DNA from: Candidatus Latescibacterota bacterium
GTDB taxonomy: Bacteria; Latescibacterota; UBA2968
Direction of reading: 5' to 3'
Assembly: GCA_022824945.1 (NCBI GenBank)
Contig: JAJDYX010000015.1
Coordinates: 62,001-126,000, forward strand
DNA: 64,000 nucleotides
Shown here one piece after another: positions 48,387-58,068 of this stretch (its first letter is position 1; every line of letters begins with the position of its first letter). The translations under genes and the position numbers were made by a program. The notes under the pieces were generated by a model. That model saw only the letters and a program-made list of their open reading frames with translations, was not told where the DNA came from and did no database searches.

Positions 48387-49906
48387 ACTTCAACGACATC
48401 ATCCAGCGCGTCTGGCCCTCTGTTCGCAAGCGCCATCTATTCCCCGAATTGCCGACGCCAGAAGTAATCGAAACAGGTGACGAAACCGCGAGCATTCAAA
48501 TGACGGACAAAGTGATCCAATTGAATGCCAATCGGCTGGCTGCCCTCGCGCAAGTAATGGACATAGAAGACGCCACCTCGGCGCTGCTGGATCACGGCGT
48601 GGGGCATCACACCGTTTGTCCCTGGGATTTTGAGACGCACTTAAAGCTATATGCCGCGCTCAAACCCGTATTGTTGGATGGAGCATTGGTCAAGCAGGTA
48701 GTCGAATATTTCTCGGACGTGGTGGTCGATACCCATGCCGTGCGAGAGCGCGAATCGAAATTGCCCGAAGTATATCGCCACGCCGAATCGAGTGAAGTGA
48801 CAGACGTAATTCGAGCGTTGTATCAGCGTCTCTGGGGTGAAAATTTGGGCGTGGAAGACCGAGGCGAAGTAGATCGGCTCGCCCGCATACCCTATCTGGA
48901 CGCCTCGCAGTGGGGCGATAGCCTTCGATCATTTGCACAGGTGATTGCCCCATTAATCGAAAAAGAAATGGGCGACGGAAATGGACAGGGTGGCATGATG
49001 GGCGATGTCCAGCAGTATTCCGCAGGCGAACTCGCGGAGGGAATGGCGCAATTTGCCGAGCAGGGATTTTACGCCTTTCGAGAAATGGTGCGCGATTTTG
49101 CTGACGAACTACAAGACGCCAATATGATGCCCGATATGGGCCGGGGCAAAGGCACGCCCACGGATGCCGACCTCTTGTTTTACATGGCGCGCGCATCTGC
49201 ATTTCGCTTGCCCGTGCAAACCATGCCTTTGGAAAAGGTGGGGGGATTACATCCGCATTCTCATTCGCCCTGGGAAATTGGGAAACCCGTCCAGCACATC
49301 GATGTGTGGACGAGTTTTGGGCGCGTCATGCCGGGCATTTCCCAGATGTGGAACTGGCGAGATGGCGAAACCCACGGCGATGGCGATGGCATACCCGATT
49401 GCGTGGTCATTGTCGATTCCTCGGGCAGTATGGTCGATCCGTGCCGAGAAATATCTCACGCTGTCTTAGGCGCCGGATGCGCGGCCGATGCGTATTTGCG
49501 ACGGGGCAAGCGCGTGGCCGTTTACAATTTTAGCGACGCACAGGCTGGCGGGAAAGAAGTACTGGATTTCTCAAGAGATCGCAAGCGCGTATTCTTCGCG
49601 CTGTGCCGCTACTTCGGCGGTGGAACCGCATTACATCTGCCCGATCTGGAACCCCTTCTCAAAAATCATGTGGATATTTTTCTCATAACGGATATGCAGA
49701 TTACCAACCTCGATGCGCTGATGCAGTTTCTGATCCTAAAAGAAAACCGGGTAACCGCTGTTCACGTAGCGCAAAACCGGGATGCCCATCGATTTCGCCA
49801 GCGGGCTGCTGCTGCGGATCACATCTGTGTTTATGCAGTTGAACGCACAGAGGATATTCCAGATATTGTGCTATCAGAAGTAAAAACGCGATTTCAGGCT
49901 ACTTAG
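48383..49906 (+). CDS. VWA domain protein partner of the MoxR ATPase
   Basis: A 507-residue protein. The C-terminal von Willebrand A domain has the MIDAS motif VIVDSSGSMVD near residues 341-351, with later Thr (FGGGTALH) and Asp (FLITDMQ) ligands present, so it should bind a divalent metal. The N-terminal region contains LLDHGVGHHTVCPWD near 69-83, a His-rich motif reminiscent of a metallopeptidase helix but lacking the usual Glu. The middle is helical and acidic. It resembles CoxE/YehP-type VWA partners. The start overlaps the GXGXG gene by 4 bases. No signal peptide or membrane helix is seen, so it is probably cytosolic. Confidence 0.8.
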   Translation: MNFNDIIQRVWPSVRKRHLFPELPTPEVIETGDETASIQMTDKVIQLNANRLAALAQVMDIEDATSALLDHGVGHHTVCPWDFETHLKLYAALKPVLLDGALVKQVVEYFSDVVVDTHAVRERESKLPEVYRHAESSEVTDVIRALYQRLWGENLGVEDRGEVDRLARIPYLDASQWGDSLRSFAQVIAPLIEKEMGDGNGQGGMMGDVQQYSAGELAEGMAQFAEQGFYAFREMVRDFADELQDANMMPDMGRGKGTPTDADLLFYMARASAFRLPVQTMPLEKVGGLHPHSHSPWEIGKPVQHIDVWTSFGRVMPGISQMWNWRDGETHGDGDGIPDCVVIVDSSGSMVDPCREISHAVLGAGCAADAYLRRGKRVAVYNFSDAQAGGKEVLDFSRDRKRVFFALCRYFGGGTALHLPDLEPLLKNHVDIFLITDMQITNLDALMQFLILKENRVTAVHVAQNRDAHRFRQRAAAADHICVYAVERTEDIPDIVLSEVKTRFQAT

Positions 49907-49980
49907 TCTGTACACGTCCCGCACAGACCTGCCGGGACAGACCTCGCAGGTGGACGTTTACCTATTATTCAGGAGAAAAC

Positions 49981-50679
49981 ATGAAGCGTCTTTTTGCCGT
50001 ATTCATTGCCGCTGGCTTATTGGGTTGCCAGGCACAGGAAAAACCCCAATTTGTAGAAGTCAACCTCGAGGACAAGCAACACAAGCTGAGTTATGCATTG
50101 GGCTTAAATCTGTCTGAGCAATTAAAAAAGCAGCAAGGCATGGAGATTAACCTGGATGTATTTGTACAGGGTTTTAAAGACGGTTATTCGGGAGAATCCC
50201 CCCTGCTTTCCTCGGACGAAGCACTAAAATTTCTGATTGAGATGCAGCAAGAACAAAGGGCACAACAACAGGCGGAGAAAAACAAAATGGCAGCAGAAAA
50301 CAAAAAAGCTGGCGAGACTTTTCTCGCGGAAAATAGCAAAAAAGAAGGCGTGGTGACATTGGACAGTGGCTTGCAATACAAAGTGGTCAAAGTCGGTGAC
50401 GGATCGAAACCCCAAAAAACCGACACAGTAGTATGCCACTATCGCGGAACATTGCTCGACGGCACGGAATTTGACAGTTCTTATAGCCGCGGAGAACCGG
50501 CGCAATTTCGCGTAGATCAACTCATTCCCGGCTGGACAGAAGCCCTGCAACTCATGCCCACGGGATCGAAATGGGAACTCTATATCCCATCCTATCTGGC
50601 TTATGGCGCGCGACAAGCCGGGCAAATCAGCCCCAATTCAACGCTCATATTTGAATTGGAATTGCTCGAGATCAAGTAG
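49981..50679 (+). CDS. FKBP-type peptidyl-prolyl isomerase, Mip-like lipoprotein
   Basis: A 232-residue isomerase. The leader FAVFIAAGLLGC ends in a lipobox with Cys18. Residues 30-115 form a dimerisation region rich in charged helices, as in Mip/FkpA (LSYALGLNLSEQLKKQQG). The FKBP domain (about 120-232) has YRGTLLDGTEFDSSY, PGWTEALQLM and PSYLAYGARQAG, with active-site aromatics in place. It assists folding in the periplasm. An AGGAGAAAAC site precedes the ATG. It stands 74 bases after the VWA gene and 6 bases before the TruC-like gene. Confidence 0.9.
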   Translation: MKRLFAVFIAAGLLGCQAQEKPQFVEVNLEDKQHKLSYALGLNLSEQLKKQQGMEINLDVFVQGFKDGYSGESPLLSSDEALKFLIEMQQEQRAQQQAEKNKMAAENKKAGETFLAENSKKEGVVTLDSGLQYKVVKVGDGSKPQKTDTVVCHYRGTLLDGTEFDSSYSRGEPAQFRVDQLIPGWTEALQLMPTGSKWELYIPSYLAYGARQAGQISPNSTLIFELELLEIK

Positions 50680-50685
50680 CGGGAA

Positions 50686-51396
50686 TTGATTTTGAAGCTG
50701 GACATCCTGTATCGCGACGACGACCTGGTCGCCATTCAAAAACCGTGTGGCTGGTTTGTACATCAGACCCATCTGGACCGGTCGGCCATGTGTTGCATGC
50801 CCGTATTGCGAAATCAACTTGAGCAGTGGGTTTATCCGGTTCACCGCCTGGATCGCGGGACATCGGGCGTTGTGCTATTCGCACTGCATCCTGAAAGCGC
50901 CCGCACATTGGGTGCTGCATTTTCAGCGCGGCAGGTAAAAAAAGAATATCTGGCCGTGGTGCGCGGGTACCTGCCAGACAAAGGACGGATCCACCACGCC
51001 TATTGCCCACCCAATGCGTCGGAACCCGTCGATGCCATCACAGATTTTCACTGCAAAGGCACCGTTGAACTACCCTACCCCGTGGGGCGATATGAAACCG
51101 CGCGGTATTCGCTCATGCGTGCAATGCCAGTAACAGGTCGGCAACATCAGATCCGCCGCCACTGTGCGCATCTTAGTCACCCAATCATCGGCGATGTGCG
51201 CTATGGCGACCGCCATCACAATCGCTTTTTTCAATCCCATTTTGAAATCAACCGATTGCTGCTCATGGCTACCCGCATCGGTTTTGCACACCCCAAATCG
51301 GAGAAATGGACTGAAATTTCCGCACCTATCCCTAGCCCAATTCAGCGCTTATGTCAGCAATTTGGCTGGGAATCTGATCTGGAGGACAAATTATGA
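50686..51396 (+). CDS. tRNA pseudouridine synthase TruC-like
   Basis: A 236-residue RluA-family pseudouridine synthase. LDILYRDDDLVAIQKPCGWF at the N-terminus and the catalytic motif VHRLDRGTSGVVLF near 52-65, with Asp56, are intact. The compact form without an S4 domain and the opening K-P-(S/C)-G-W-x-V-H fit TruC, which modifies U65 of tRNA. No ATG is available; TTG at 50686 or 50692 must serve as start, with GCGGGAA upstream. It follows the FKBP gene by 6 bases, and its stop overlaps the next start by 4. Confidence 0.85.
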   Translation: MILKLDILYRDDDLVAIQKPCGWFVHQTHLDRSAMCCMPVLRNQLEQWVYPVHRLDRGTSGVVLFALHPESARTLGAAFSARQVKKEYLAVVRGYLPDKGRIHHAYCPPNASEPVDAITDFHCKGTVELPYPVGRYETARYSLMRAMPVTGRQHQIRRHCAHLSHPIIGDVRYGDRHHNRFFQSHFEINRLLLMATRIGFAHPKSEKWTEISAPIPSPIQRLCQQFGWESDLEDKL

Positions 51397-52160
51397 ATGT
51401 ACTGATAACAGGAGCCGAGAGCCGCTTGGGACAGGCCATCGCCAGAGAATTGGCACCGGGTAACCAGTTGCGACTCTGGGGAACGGGCGATCCGCCTTCT
51501 GAACAGAATGAAAACATCACCTATTTTGAAGGCGACATGCGCGACCCAGACGTAGCGTGGCGTGCCGTTCGAAACATGCAGGCCATTGTACATACAGGTG
51601 AGCCACCACCCAATCTACCCGAAGACGGTCTCACCTGCGAACAAGAATTACTCGATCTGGCAACGCGGGGCACCCATGTCTTATTCAAAACTGGTATAGA
51701 AGCCGGTATAAAGCGATTTGTATATGGAAGCACGCTCCAAATATTCGAAGCCTATCCCGATGATATATATATCAGTGAAATGTGGCGTCCCCTGCCATCC
51801 ACGGACAAATTCCAACTCACGCGCTATCTCGGCGAAATGACAGCACGCGAATTTGCGCGCGATTTTCCCGTAGCCGTCACAGTATTGCGATTGGGCAAGC
51901 TAATAGCAGAAGAAGACGCTTCTCCACAGGACCCAGACCTCATGTGGGTCGATTATCGCGATGCGGCGCGGGCATTCCGCCTATCTCTCAATCGGGATGC
52001 ACAGTCCGAATTGAAATGGAACAGGAGATTTGCCCTCCACCACATTTGTGCAAACATTCCAAATCCAAAATATCTGGTCGGCAAAATTAGTGGATTTCAG
52101 TTGCGAGGATTTCAACCGCAGCACAACTTTGAAGCCATCTGGCGTGGAGGTGGCGCGTGA
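51393..52160 (+). CDS. NAD-dependent epimerase/dehydratase family protein (SDR)
   Basis: A 255-residue extended-type SDR, shorter than typical epimerases. NVLITGAESRLGQAIA near 2-17 is the NAD loop. YFEGDMRDPDVAWRAV near 49-64 supplies the adenine aspartate. The expected Y-x-x-x-K is replaced near 145-150 by a region with FQLTRYLGEM, so classical SDR catalysis is doubtful and it may be an atypical or binding-only member. GGAGGACAAATT precedes the ATG. It overlaps the TruC gene and the next SDR gene by 4 bases each, and heads a long run of metabolic genes. Confidence 0.75.
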   Translation: MNVLITGAESRLGQAIARELAPGNQLRLWGTGDPPSEQNENITYFEGDMRDPDVAWRAVRNMQAIVHTGEPPPNLPEDGLTCEQELLDLATRGTHVLFKTGIEAGIKRFVYGSTLQIFEAYPDDIYISEMWRPLPSTDKFQLTRYLGEMTAREFARDFPVAVTVLRLGKLIAEEDASPQDPDLMWVDYRDAARAFRLSLNRDAQSELKWNRRFALHHICANIPNPKYLVGKISGFQLRGFQPQHNFEAIWRGGGA

Positions 52161-52870
52161 AAAAAGTACTTTTACTGGGCGCTTCGGGACAGATTGCACC
52201 CAATATCATACCAACTATGGAATCGCATTGCAATTTCACATTGGCCGATATAAAGCCCTATCCCGACGGCAGGTCCATCGAACATGTAGATATGCGCCAT
52301 TACGACCAGGTGCGCGACGCCATGCGGGGCATGGATGCGGTGATGAATTTTACGGTAAATCGTCCCGATCCCATCTTGAGCTTTCACGTCAGTACACTGG
52401 GCGCATTGCACGTTATGAAAGCCGCGGCCGAATTGGGCATCAAAAAAGTGGTACACACGGGACCGCAACTGGTGCGGAGTTATTACGATCAGGACTTTGA
52501 AATCACCGATGTCCCCCGCGCCCCTGGCACCGGGTATTACGGCATAACCAAAATGCTCAGCTACGAGATTTGTCGCACGTACGCGCGGATTTACGATATA
52601 CAGACAATTTGTTTTGTATTCAACGGTCTGGGTCTGGAGCCGAGTAAGCCAATTAAAGGCGAGGACTTCCCGCCATTTCGCATATTCTGGAAAGACCTAT
52701 CGCATGCGTGTTGCCTTGCGCTGGACATCGAATCCGTACCGGATAATTACCAGGAATTCAACATGGTGAGCATGACAGCGCACCAGAAATACACCATGGA
52801 AAAAGCACAACGCATTCTGGGTTACGAACCGGCTGAACGCTGGGAAAATTATTACAAACGCGACGCGTGA
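52157..52870 (+). CDS. NAD-dependent epimerase/dehydratase family protein (SDR), GTG start
   Basis: A 237-residue SDR-like protein. VLLLGASGQIAPNII near residues 4-18 is the NAD-binding loop. The catalytic tyrosine and lysine could be in GTGYYGITKMLSYEI near 125-139 (Y-G-I-T-K). It probably oxidises or epimerises a sugar derivative. The start is a GTG overlapping the preceding stop (GTGA). Its own stop overlaps the GTG start of the aminotransferase, also GTGA, so three genes are coupled in series. It is not a close copy of the upstream SDR. Confidence 0.8.
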   Translation: MKKVLLLGASGQIAPNIIPTMESHCNFTLADIKPYPDGRSIEHVDMRHYDQVRDAMRGMDAVMNFTVNRPDPILSFHVSTLGALHVMKAAAELGIKKVVHTGPQLVRSYYDQDFEITDVPRAPGTGYYGITKMLSYEICRTYARIYDIQTICFVFNGLGLEPSKPIKGEDFPPFRIFWKDLSHACCLALDIESVPDNYQEFNMVSMTAHQKYTMEKAQRILGYEPAERWENYYKRDA

Positions 52871-54183
52871 ATAAAGCTATGTCGTCTTCCAAAACAATCT
52901 TCCAAAAAAACCGCAAAGTCATCCCCGGCGGCGTGGTCTCGGTCAACCGCGCTGTCATGCCAGAAATTGCCTTTGTGCGTGGGCAGGGCAGCCATGTGTG
53001 GGATGCAGACGGCAATGAGTACATCGACTATCACGCGGCATTCGCGCCATTTATTCTGGGACATAACGACCCGGATGTGAACGCGGCAGTAGCAAAAATA
53101 CTCGCCGATGGTGCAACACTAATGGGGTCGGGCACCAATCCCTGGGAAGGTCATTGCACCGCATTAATTGTAAAACACGTACCTTCCGTCGAAAAGGTTA
53201 TGCTCACCAATACGGGATCGGAAGCCACCTATCACGCCATCCGCATTGCGCGGGCGCACACGGGACGCAATGGCGTCATCGTAATGCAAGGCGGATATAA
53301 CGGCTGGCACAACGACGTGGCATTGAATGTCATGACGCCGATAGATGCAATCGGACCGCGAGTCTCGCCGGGTGAATACCCAAAAATACCGCTCTCTGCC
53401 GGCGTGCCCGATGGTGTATTGGACGATGTACATGTAGTGAATTTTAACGACCTCAATTCGGTGCGCTGGGCAATGGACAAGTACGATATTGCCGCGCTGA
53501 TACTCGAGCCAATATTGCAAAATATCGGCATCGTACATCCGCAAGCGGGCTATTTGCAGGGATTGCGCGATTTGTGCAATGCGCGAGGCGTTATACTAAT
53601 ATTCGACGAAGTAAAAACGGGATTTCGCCACGCAATGGGAGGCTATCAAAGCATATGTGGCATCATGCCAGACCTGTCAGTATTTGGCAAAGCAATAGCC
53701 AATGGCTATCCCATTGGCGCGATTGGCGGACGGGCATCGCTCATGGATTATTTTGTCCACGAAAATCCATTAAAACGCGTATTGATCGCCGGAACATACA
53801 ATGCCCATCCCATATCATGCGCGGGCGCCATTGCCACAATGGAAAAATTGGCATCGGCAAATTTTGAACAACTCTACGCGGTGGGCGAACAAATGGAGAC
53901 GGGATTAACGGCATTATTTGAAGAAGCCGGAATAGAAGCGTCCATTGCCCGACATGGATCAGCTTTTTGCGTTTATTTTATGGACCACGCGCCCGTCGAT
54001 TGGCACGACATTGCCGAACACCACGATTTCGCGCTTGACGAGAAGTATCGCCGCGCATTGATTGAAAAGGGCATTTATCATTTTCCACTGGCAACAAAAC
54101 AAGGCAGTATTTCGTTTGCACATTCACGATCGGATATAGATGAAACGCTCTCAAAAACGAGAGACGTTCTACAATCACTTTGA
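52867..54183 (+). CDS. Class III aminotransferase, glutamate-1-semialdehyde aminomutase-like
   Basis: A 438-residue fold-type I PLP enzyme. GGVVSVNRAVMPEIAF and DADGNEYIDYHAAFAPFILGH near the N-terminus match the class III plan. LTNTGSEATYHAIRIARAHTGR near 115-136 is the cofactor region. IFDEVKTGFR near 240-249 and the PLP lysine in FGKAIANGYPIG near 275-286 are intact. It resembles HemL, but without heme genes near it, a sugar or amino-ketone substrate is more likely. GTG starts it. It is coupled to the SDR upstream and ends 10 bases before the phosphodiesterase. Confidence 0.85.
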   Translation: MNKAMSSSKTIFQKNRKVIPGGVVSVNRAVMPEIAFVRGQGSHVWDADGNEYIDYHAAFAPFILGHNDPDVNAAVAKILADGATLMGSGTNPWEGHCTALIVKHVPSVEKVMLTNTGSEATYHAIRIARAHTGRNGVIVMQGGYNGWHNDVALNVMTPIDAIGPRVSPGEYPKIPLSAGVPDGVLDDVHVVNFNDLNSVRWAMDKYDIAALILEPILQNIGIVHPQAGYLQGLRDLCNARGVILIFDEVKTGFRHAMGGYQSICGIMPDLSVFGKAIANGYPIGAIGGRASLMDYFVHENPLKRVLIAGTYNAHPISCAGAIATMEKLASANFEQLYAVGEQMETGLTALFEEAGIEASIARHGSAFCVYFMDHAPVDWHDIAEHHDFALDEKYRRALIEKGIYHFPLATKQGSISFAHSRSDIDETLSKTRDVLQSL

Positions 54184-54193
54184 GGAGGAGTAT

Positions 54194-56089
54194 ATGGGAA
54201 ATCCAGCACAAAAGGCAATTGTCATAGGGATGGATGGGGCGAGCATGGAAATTGTGAAAAACCTGGCCGACTGGGGGCACATGCCCAATATCGCAAAGCT
54301 CATGGAGCGCGGAGCATGGCGCCCCATGATTGGCGTGTTTCCCACCCTCACGCCCCCGGGATGGACGGCTATAGCCACGGGATCGTGGCCCGGCAATCAC
54401 GAGGTCATGGACTTTAACATCCGCGCCCTGGGCAAACGGCTGGATCAGACCGTCTGGGGCATCAACACCGATCTGTCCAAATCCGAGTATATCTGGAACA
54501 CATTTGAGCGCGCGGGTAAAACGCCAATTCTGGTCAAATGGGAAATGTCGTGGCCGCCCACCGTAACGACCGGCATCCAGGTGGAAGGCACGGGACCCGG
54601 CGTATCCAATCACCATCAGGTCGCAGGCTATCACTTATTTGTAGGAGGTAAGTGGGCACCTCGACGACTGGTCGTACAGCGCGATCCCGAAACACTGGAC
54701 CCGAGCGCCCTGCAAACAGTATCGGAATTTGATCCCGTCACCCTCAAAGCGGCAGATGGGTGGACAGCGCTGCCCGACTCCGAAAAGCCACTGCTCGAAG
54801 TCGAAATGGTGATCACGCCTCTGGCGCGCGGACGCGCCCCCATGAACCGGGGAAAAAAGGGCACGCCCAAACCGTTTTACGGTTTGATCTACGCGACAAC
54901 CGCAAAGGGATACGATCGCATATCCGTATGCCGCGCGCGGGACGGGGATACAAAAATATGTGACCTCGGCGCGGGCGAATGGAGCGAATGGTGGCTCGAC
55001 ACATTTGAAATTGACGGCGAACAGGTAAGCGGCTACGTACAGATGAAGCTGATCTCCCTGACCGAAAATGCCGATATGTTCGAGCTATTCGTACCGCAAA
55101 TCTGGCCGCCCGATGGCTATACCAAACCGGCGTCAATCGCGCGAGAAATCGATGAAAACGTCGGGAACTTCTTGCAAAACCCCGGCCGCGATGCCCTGGG
55201 CACAATCGACGACGACACGTATTTCGAAGTGCTGGAATTCCACCACCAGCGACTGGCCGATGTGGCGCAGTACCTGACGGAATCTCGCTCATGGGATCTG
55301 CTGATGATTGAAACGCACGCTTCGGATTATACGAGCCACTTCTTCCTGGGTCAGGCCGATCCCACCAGCGGTGCCGAGCAATCGGTCCTCGAGCGATCCC
55401 GCGAAGGCGTCTTCCGCACCTATCAGTCAATCGATCGCATGATCGGTCGCATCGTTGACGATATTGCCGATGACGATACCGTCGTCGCAGTCGTAGCCGA
55501 TCACGGCGGCACCTCCAATCAATTCCCCGCGGTCAACATCCGCAAAGTCCTCACAGAAACGGGATTTGTGAAATACCACGAAAATGGGCAAATCGACTGG
55601 AGCAAAACGCGCGCCTGCGACGTGGGGTTGGTGCATATCTTCATCAATCTGGAAGGACGCGAACCCGGCGGGATTGTTTCTCAAGAGGACTACGAAACCG
55701 TGCGCCGAGAGCTAATCGCCGCGCTGATGGAATACAAAGACGAAGCCACTGGACGCCACCCCTTCGCGCTGGCTCTGTCCCGCGAAAATGCCGAAATGGT
55801 CAACTTGTGGAGCGATCTGGTCGGCGATGTGGTCTATGCACTGCATCCCGAATTTGACGGTGCGCACGGCAAACAATTGCCCTCAGTGAGCTTTGGCATG
55901 GCCGGTCAGCATTCGACATTTGTGATTGCGGGCGCGGGAATTAAGCAGACTGGCCTGCTCACAAAACAAGTGCGCTCAATCGATGTCGCCCCCACAATCT
56001 GTTATCTCACCGGAGTGCCCATGCCGATGCAGGTCGAAGGCGGCGTGGTTTACGAAGCCCTCGAAGACCCCGATTGGCATATAAAATAA
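54194..56089 (+). CDS. Alkaline phosphatase superfamily phosphodiesterase
   Basis: A 631-residue member of the nucleotide pyrophosphatase/phosphodiesterase branch. VIGMDGASMEIVKNL near 10-24 provides the first metal Asp. FPTLTPPGWTAIATG near 49-63 has the nucleophilic Thr. MIETHASDYTSHF near 375-387 and VVADHGG near 432-438 supply the remaining metal ligands. No signal peptide is seen. It would hydrolyse phosphate mono- or diesters. The start at 54194 has GAGGAGGAG just upstream, while the frame from 54140 overlaps the aminotransferase gene. The DUF6785-type membrane gene begins 1 base after its stop. Confidence 0.85.
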   Translation: MGNPAQKAIVIGMDGASMEIVKNLADWGHMPNIAKLMERGAWRPMIGVFPTLTPPGWTAIATGSWPGNHEVMDFNIRALGKRLDQTVWGINTDLSKSEYIWNTFERAGKTPILVKWEMSWPPTVTTGIQVEGTGPGVSNHHQVAGYHLFVGGKWAPRRLVVQRDPETLDPSALQTVSEFDPVTLKAADGWTALPDSEKPLLEVEMVITPLARGRAPMNRGKKGTPKPFYGLIYATTAKGYDRISVCRARDGDTKICDLGAGEWSEWWLDTFEIDGEQVSGYVQMKLISLTENADMFELFVPQIWPPDGYTKPASIAREIDENVGNFLQNPGRDALGTIDDDTYFEVLEFHHQRLADVAQYLTESRSWDLLMIETHASDYTSHFFLGQADPTSGAEQSVLERSREGVFRTYQSIDRMIGRIVDDIADDDTVVAVVADHGGTSNQFPAVNIRKVLTETGFVKYHENGQIDWSKTRACDVGLVHIFINLEGREPGGIVSQEDYETVRRELIAALMEYKDEATGRHPFALALSRENAEMVNLWSDLVGDVVYALHPEFDGAHGKQLPSVSFGMAGQHSTFVIAGAGIKQTGLLTKQVRSIDVAPTICYLTGVPMPMQVEGGVVYEALEDPDWHIK

Positions 56090-56090
56090 G

Positions 56091-58055
56091 ATGGCAGAAG
56101 CAACCACATATCGGGCAACTGAGGTTCAAAGCGGCCGCGCCGTAACACCCCGGGCCATTTTTGTAGCCATCGTGATCATCGTCGCAACCGTCTTGTGGGA
56201 CGAATGGATGGCCTACTACATGAGCGGCTCCAATATCAGCCGCAGCCATTTCCCCCTGGCGCTGCTCTTTCCATTCTTATCGCTTGCCGTATTGAACATC
56301 ATCGCACGCCGTGCCCTGCCCTCTCTCGTGCTCACACCGCCGGAATTGCGCGTCGTGCTGGGGATGGGACTCGTCGCCGCAATTGTGCCTTACGACGGCG
56401 TTACCGGGCACCTCATCGGTGTCTTAGCCGGCGTGTACTATTTTGCCACGCCCGAAAACGGATGGAATTTTTATCTCCATCACAATATCCCAACCTGGCT
56501 GGCACCACAAAATGATACGGGCGCGATGAACTGGTTTTACGAGGGCACGCCCGCAGGCCATGTCCCCGCACTCGGCGCCTGGATAACCCCGCTTTTCTGG
56601 TGGACCTGCTTCCTCGGCGCAGTCGCATTTGCCGTTTTTTGTGTGGTCGTCATGTTGCGCCGACAGTGGGTAGATCACGAACGCCTGACCTATCCCATCG
56701 TAGAAGTGGGCACCCTATTAACCCAGACCCAACAAGGGGGCAAGCTATCTCAGGTTTTTTCGTCGCCGCTGTTCTGGATCGCATTTGGACTTGTGATGCT
56801 GCTGAAAGTCTGGAACATCGGGTCGTACTTCACACCGATTTTTCCGCACATTCCGTTTGAAGGCGGACAGTTTCGGTTCTACCCCGACTTTCCTTTTTTG
56901 ATTCGCAGGGTCAGTTTTTACGCAATAGGCTTCGGTTATTTTGCGCGATTGGACGTGCTGTTCAGCGTTTGGGTATGGGTGCTTTTATCTGGCTTTGAGG
57001 TCCTTTTATTCAACAAATTTGGGTACACGCCCGGCGCGGCAGACCGACAGTGGCAAAGTCCGGCACTGGGCTGGCAAAGCGGTGGCGCACTCATTTTTCT
57101 GGCGATCTGGAGCCTGTGGATGGGCCGCGCACACCTCACAGATGTCTGGCGAAAAGCCGTGCAACCAGATTGCGAAGTCGATGACAGCGGCGAATTGCTA
57201 TCGTATCGCACGGCTGTAATCGGACTGATCGTCTCCCTGTTATTTGTCGCTACCTGGTTATACGCTGCGGGCCTGGCACTATTTGTCATTCTCACATTTT
57301 TGCCAATTGCCCTGTTGACATTTTTGGGACTCTCTCGCGTAGTTGCCGAACTCGGCCTCGTGTACGTGTACTATCAGGTACAGCCATTTGACGCAGTATT
57401 GCAAATTTGGGGCACGCCAACAATCAACGGGCAAAGTGTCACAATCCTATCGTTTATGCGGATATTTAACAGCGCGGGCAAAGGCTATGTCATGCCTGCC
57501 ATGACACAATCAGTCAAAGCCGTAGATCGCGTGGTAAAACCCAGACAAATTGCCCTGATGATCGGGATATCACTCATCCTGGGTTATATGGTTTCCGTCG
57601 CCAACACACTGTACCTGGGATATGCTTATGGCGCGTACAACCTGGGCAACATGGGACTCAAAAACGCCGCGCCGGGCGCATTTAATAAAGCGATCAACTC
57701 CATTCGCAATCCCATTCCAATGGGTGGCAAAGGCGGATTGGCAATATGGGCTTTAATCGGTGCGGCAGCTATGGCCGCATTCACAATGGCGCGCTATTGG
57801 CTCCCCTGGTGGCCCCTGCACCCCATTGGCCTGGCCATACAGGGTAACTACGGCGTCACAAAGGTCTTCTTTTCAATTGTGATCGTTTGGGCAATCAAAT
57901 CGCTGCTGATGAGAATAGGCGGCGTGGATCTCTACGAACGCGGCAAGCCCTTTTTTATCGGATTAATCATTGCCCAGGCTTTGAGCACAGCCCTGGTCTT
58001 CGCCATCGATTGGGTTTGGTTCCCCGCACGCGGGCACAATGTACACAATTATTAA
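56091..58055 (+). CDS. Polytopic membrane protein, DUF6785/DUF6784-like
   Basis: A 654-residue integral membrane protein with about 12-14 hydrophobic helices, from near residue 25 (AIFVAIVIIVATVLW) to the last near 630. Conserved-looking loops include PYDGVTGHLIG, WITPLFWW and ERLTYPIVEVG. The pattern fits DUF6785/DUF6784 proteins known mainly from Latescibacterota, Planctomycetota and Armatimonadota, perhaps transporters of the OPT-like kind. Transport is inference. It is 1 base after the phosphodiesterase gene and 13 bases before a Gfo/Idh gene, suggesting that it imports or exports the substrate that those enzymes handle. Confidence 0.7.
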   Translation: MAEATTYRATEVQSGRAVTPRAIFVAIVIIVATVLWDEWMAYYMSGSNISRSHFPLALLFPFLSLAVLNIIARRALPSLVLTPPELRVVLGMGLVAAIVPYDGVTGHLIGVLAGVYYFATPENGWNFYLHHNIPTWLAPQNDTGAMNWFYEGTPAGHVPALGAWITPLFWWTCFLGAVAFAVFCVVVMLRRQWVDHERLTYPIVEVGTLLTQTQQGGKLSQVFSSPLFWIAFGLVMLLKVWNIGSYFTPIFPHIPFEGGQFRFYPDFPFLIRRVSFYAIGFGYFARLDVLFSVWVWVLLSGFEVLLFNKFGYTPGAADRQWQSPALGWQSGGALIFLAIWSLWMGRAHLTDVWRKAVQPDCEVDDSGELLSYRTAVIGLIVSLLFVATWLYAAGLALFVILTFLPIALLTFLGLSRVVAELGLVYVYYQVQPFDAVLQIWGTPTINGQSVTILSFMRIFNSAGKGYVMPAMTQSVKAVDRVVKPRQIALMIGISLILGYMVSVANTLYLGYAYGAYNLGNMGLKNAAPGAFNKAINSIRNPIPMGGKGGLAIWALIGAAAMAAFTMARYWLPWWPLHPIGLAIQGNYGVTKVFFSIVIVWAIKSLLMRIGGVDLYERGKPFFIGLIIAQALSTALVFAIDWVWFPARGHNVHNY

Positions 58056-58068
58056 AAAGGAAATCGCG

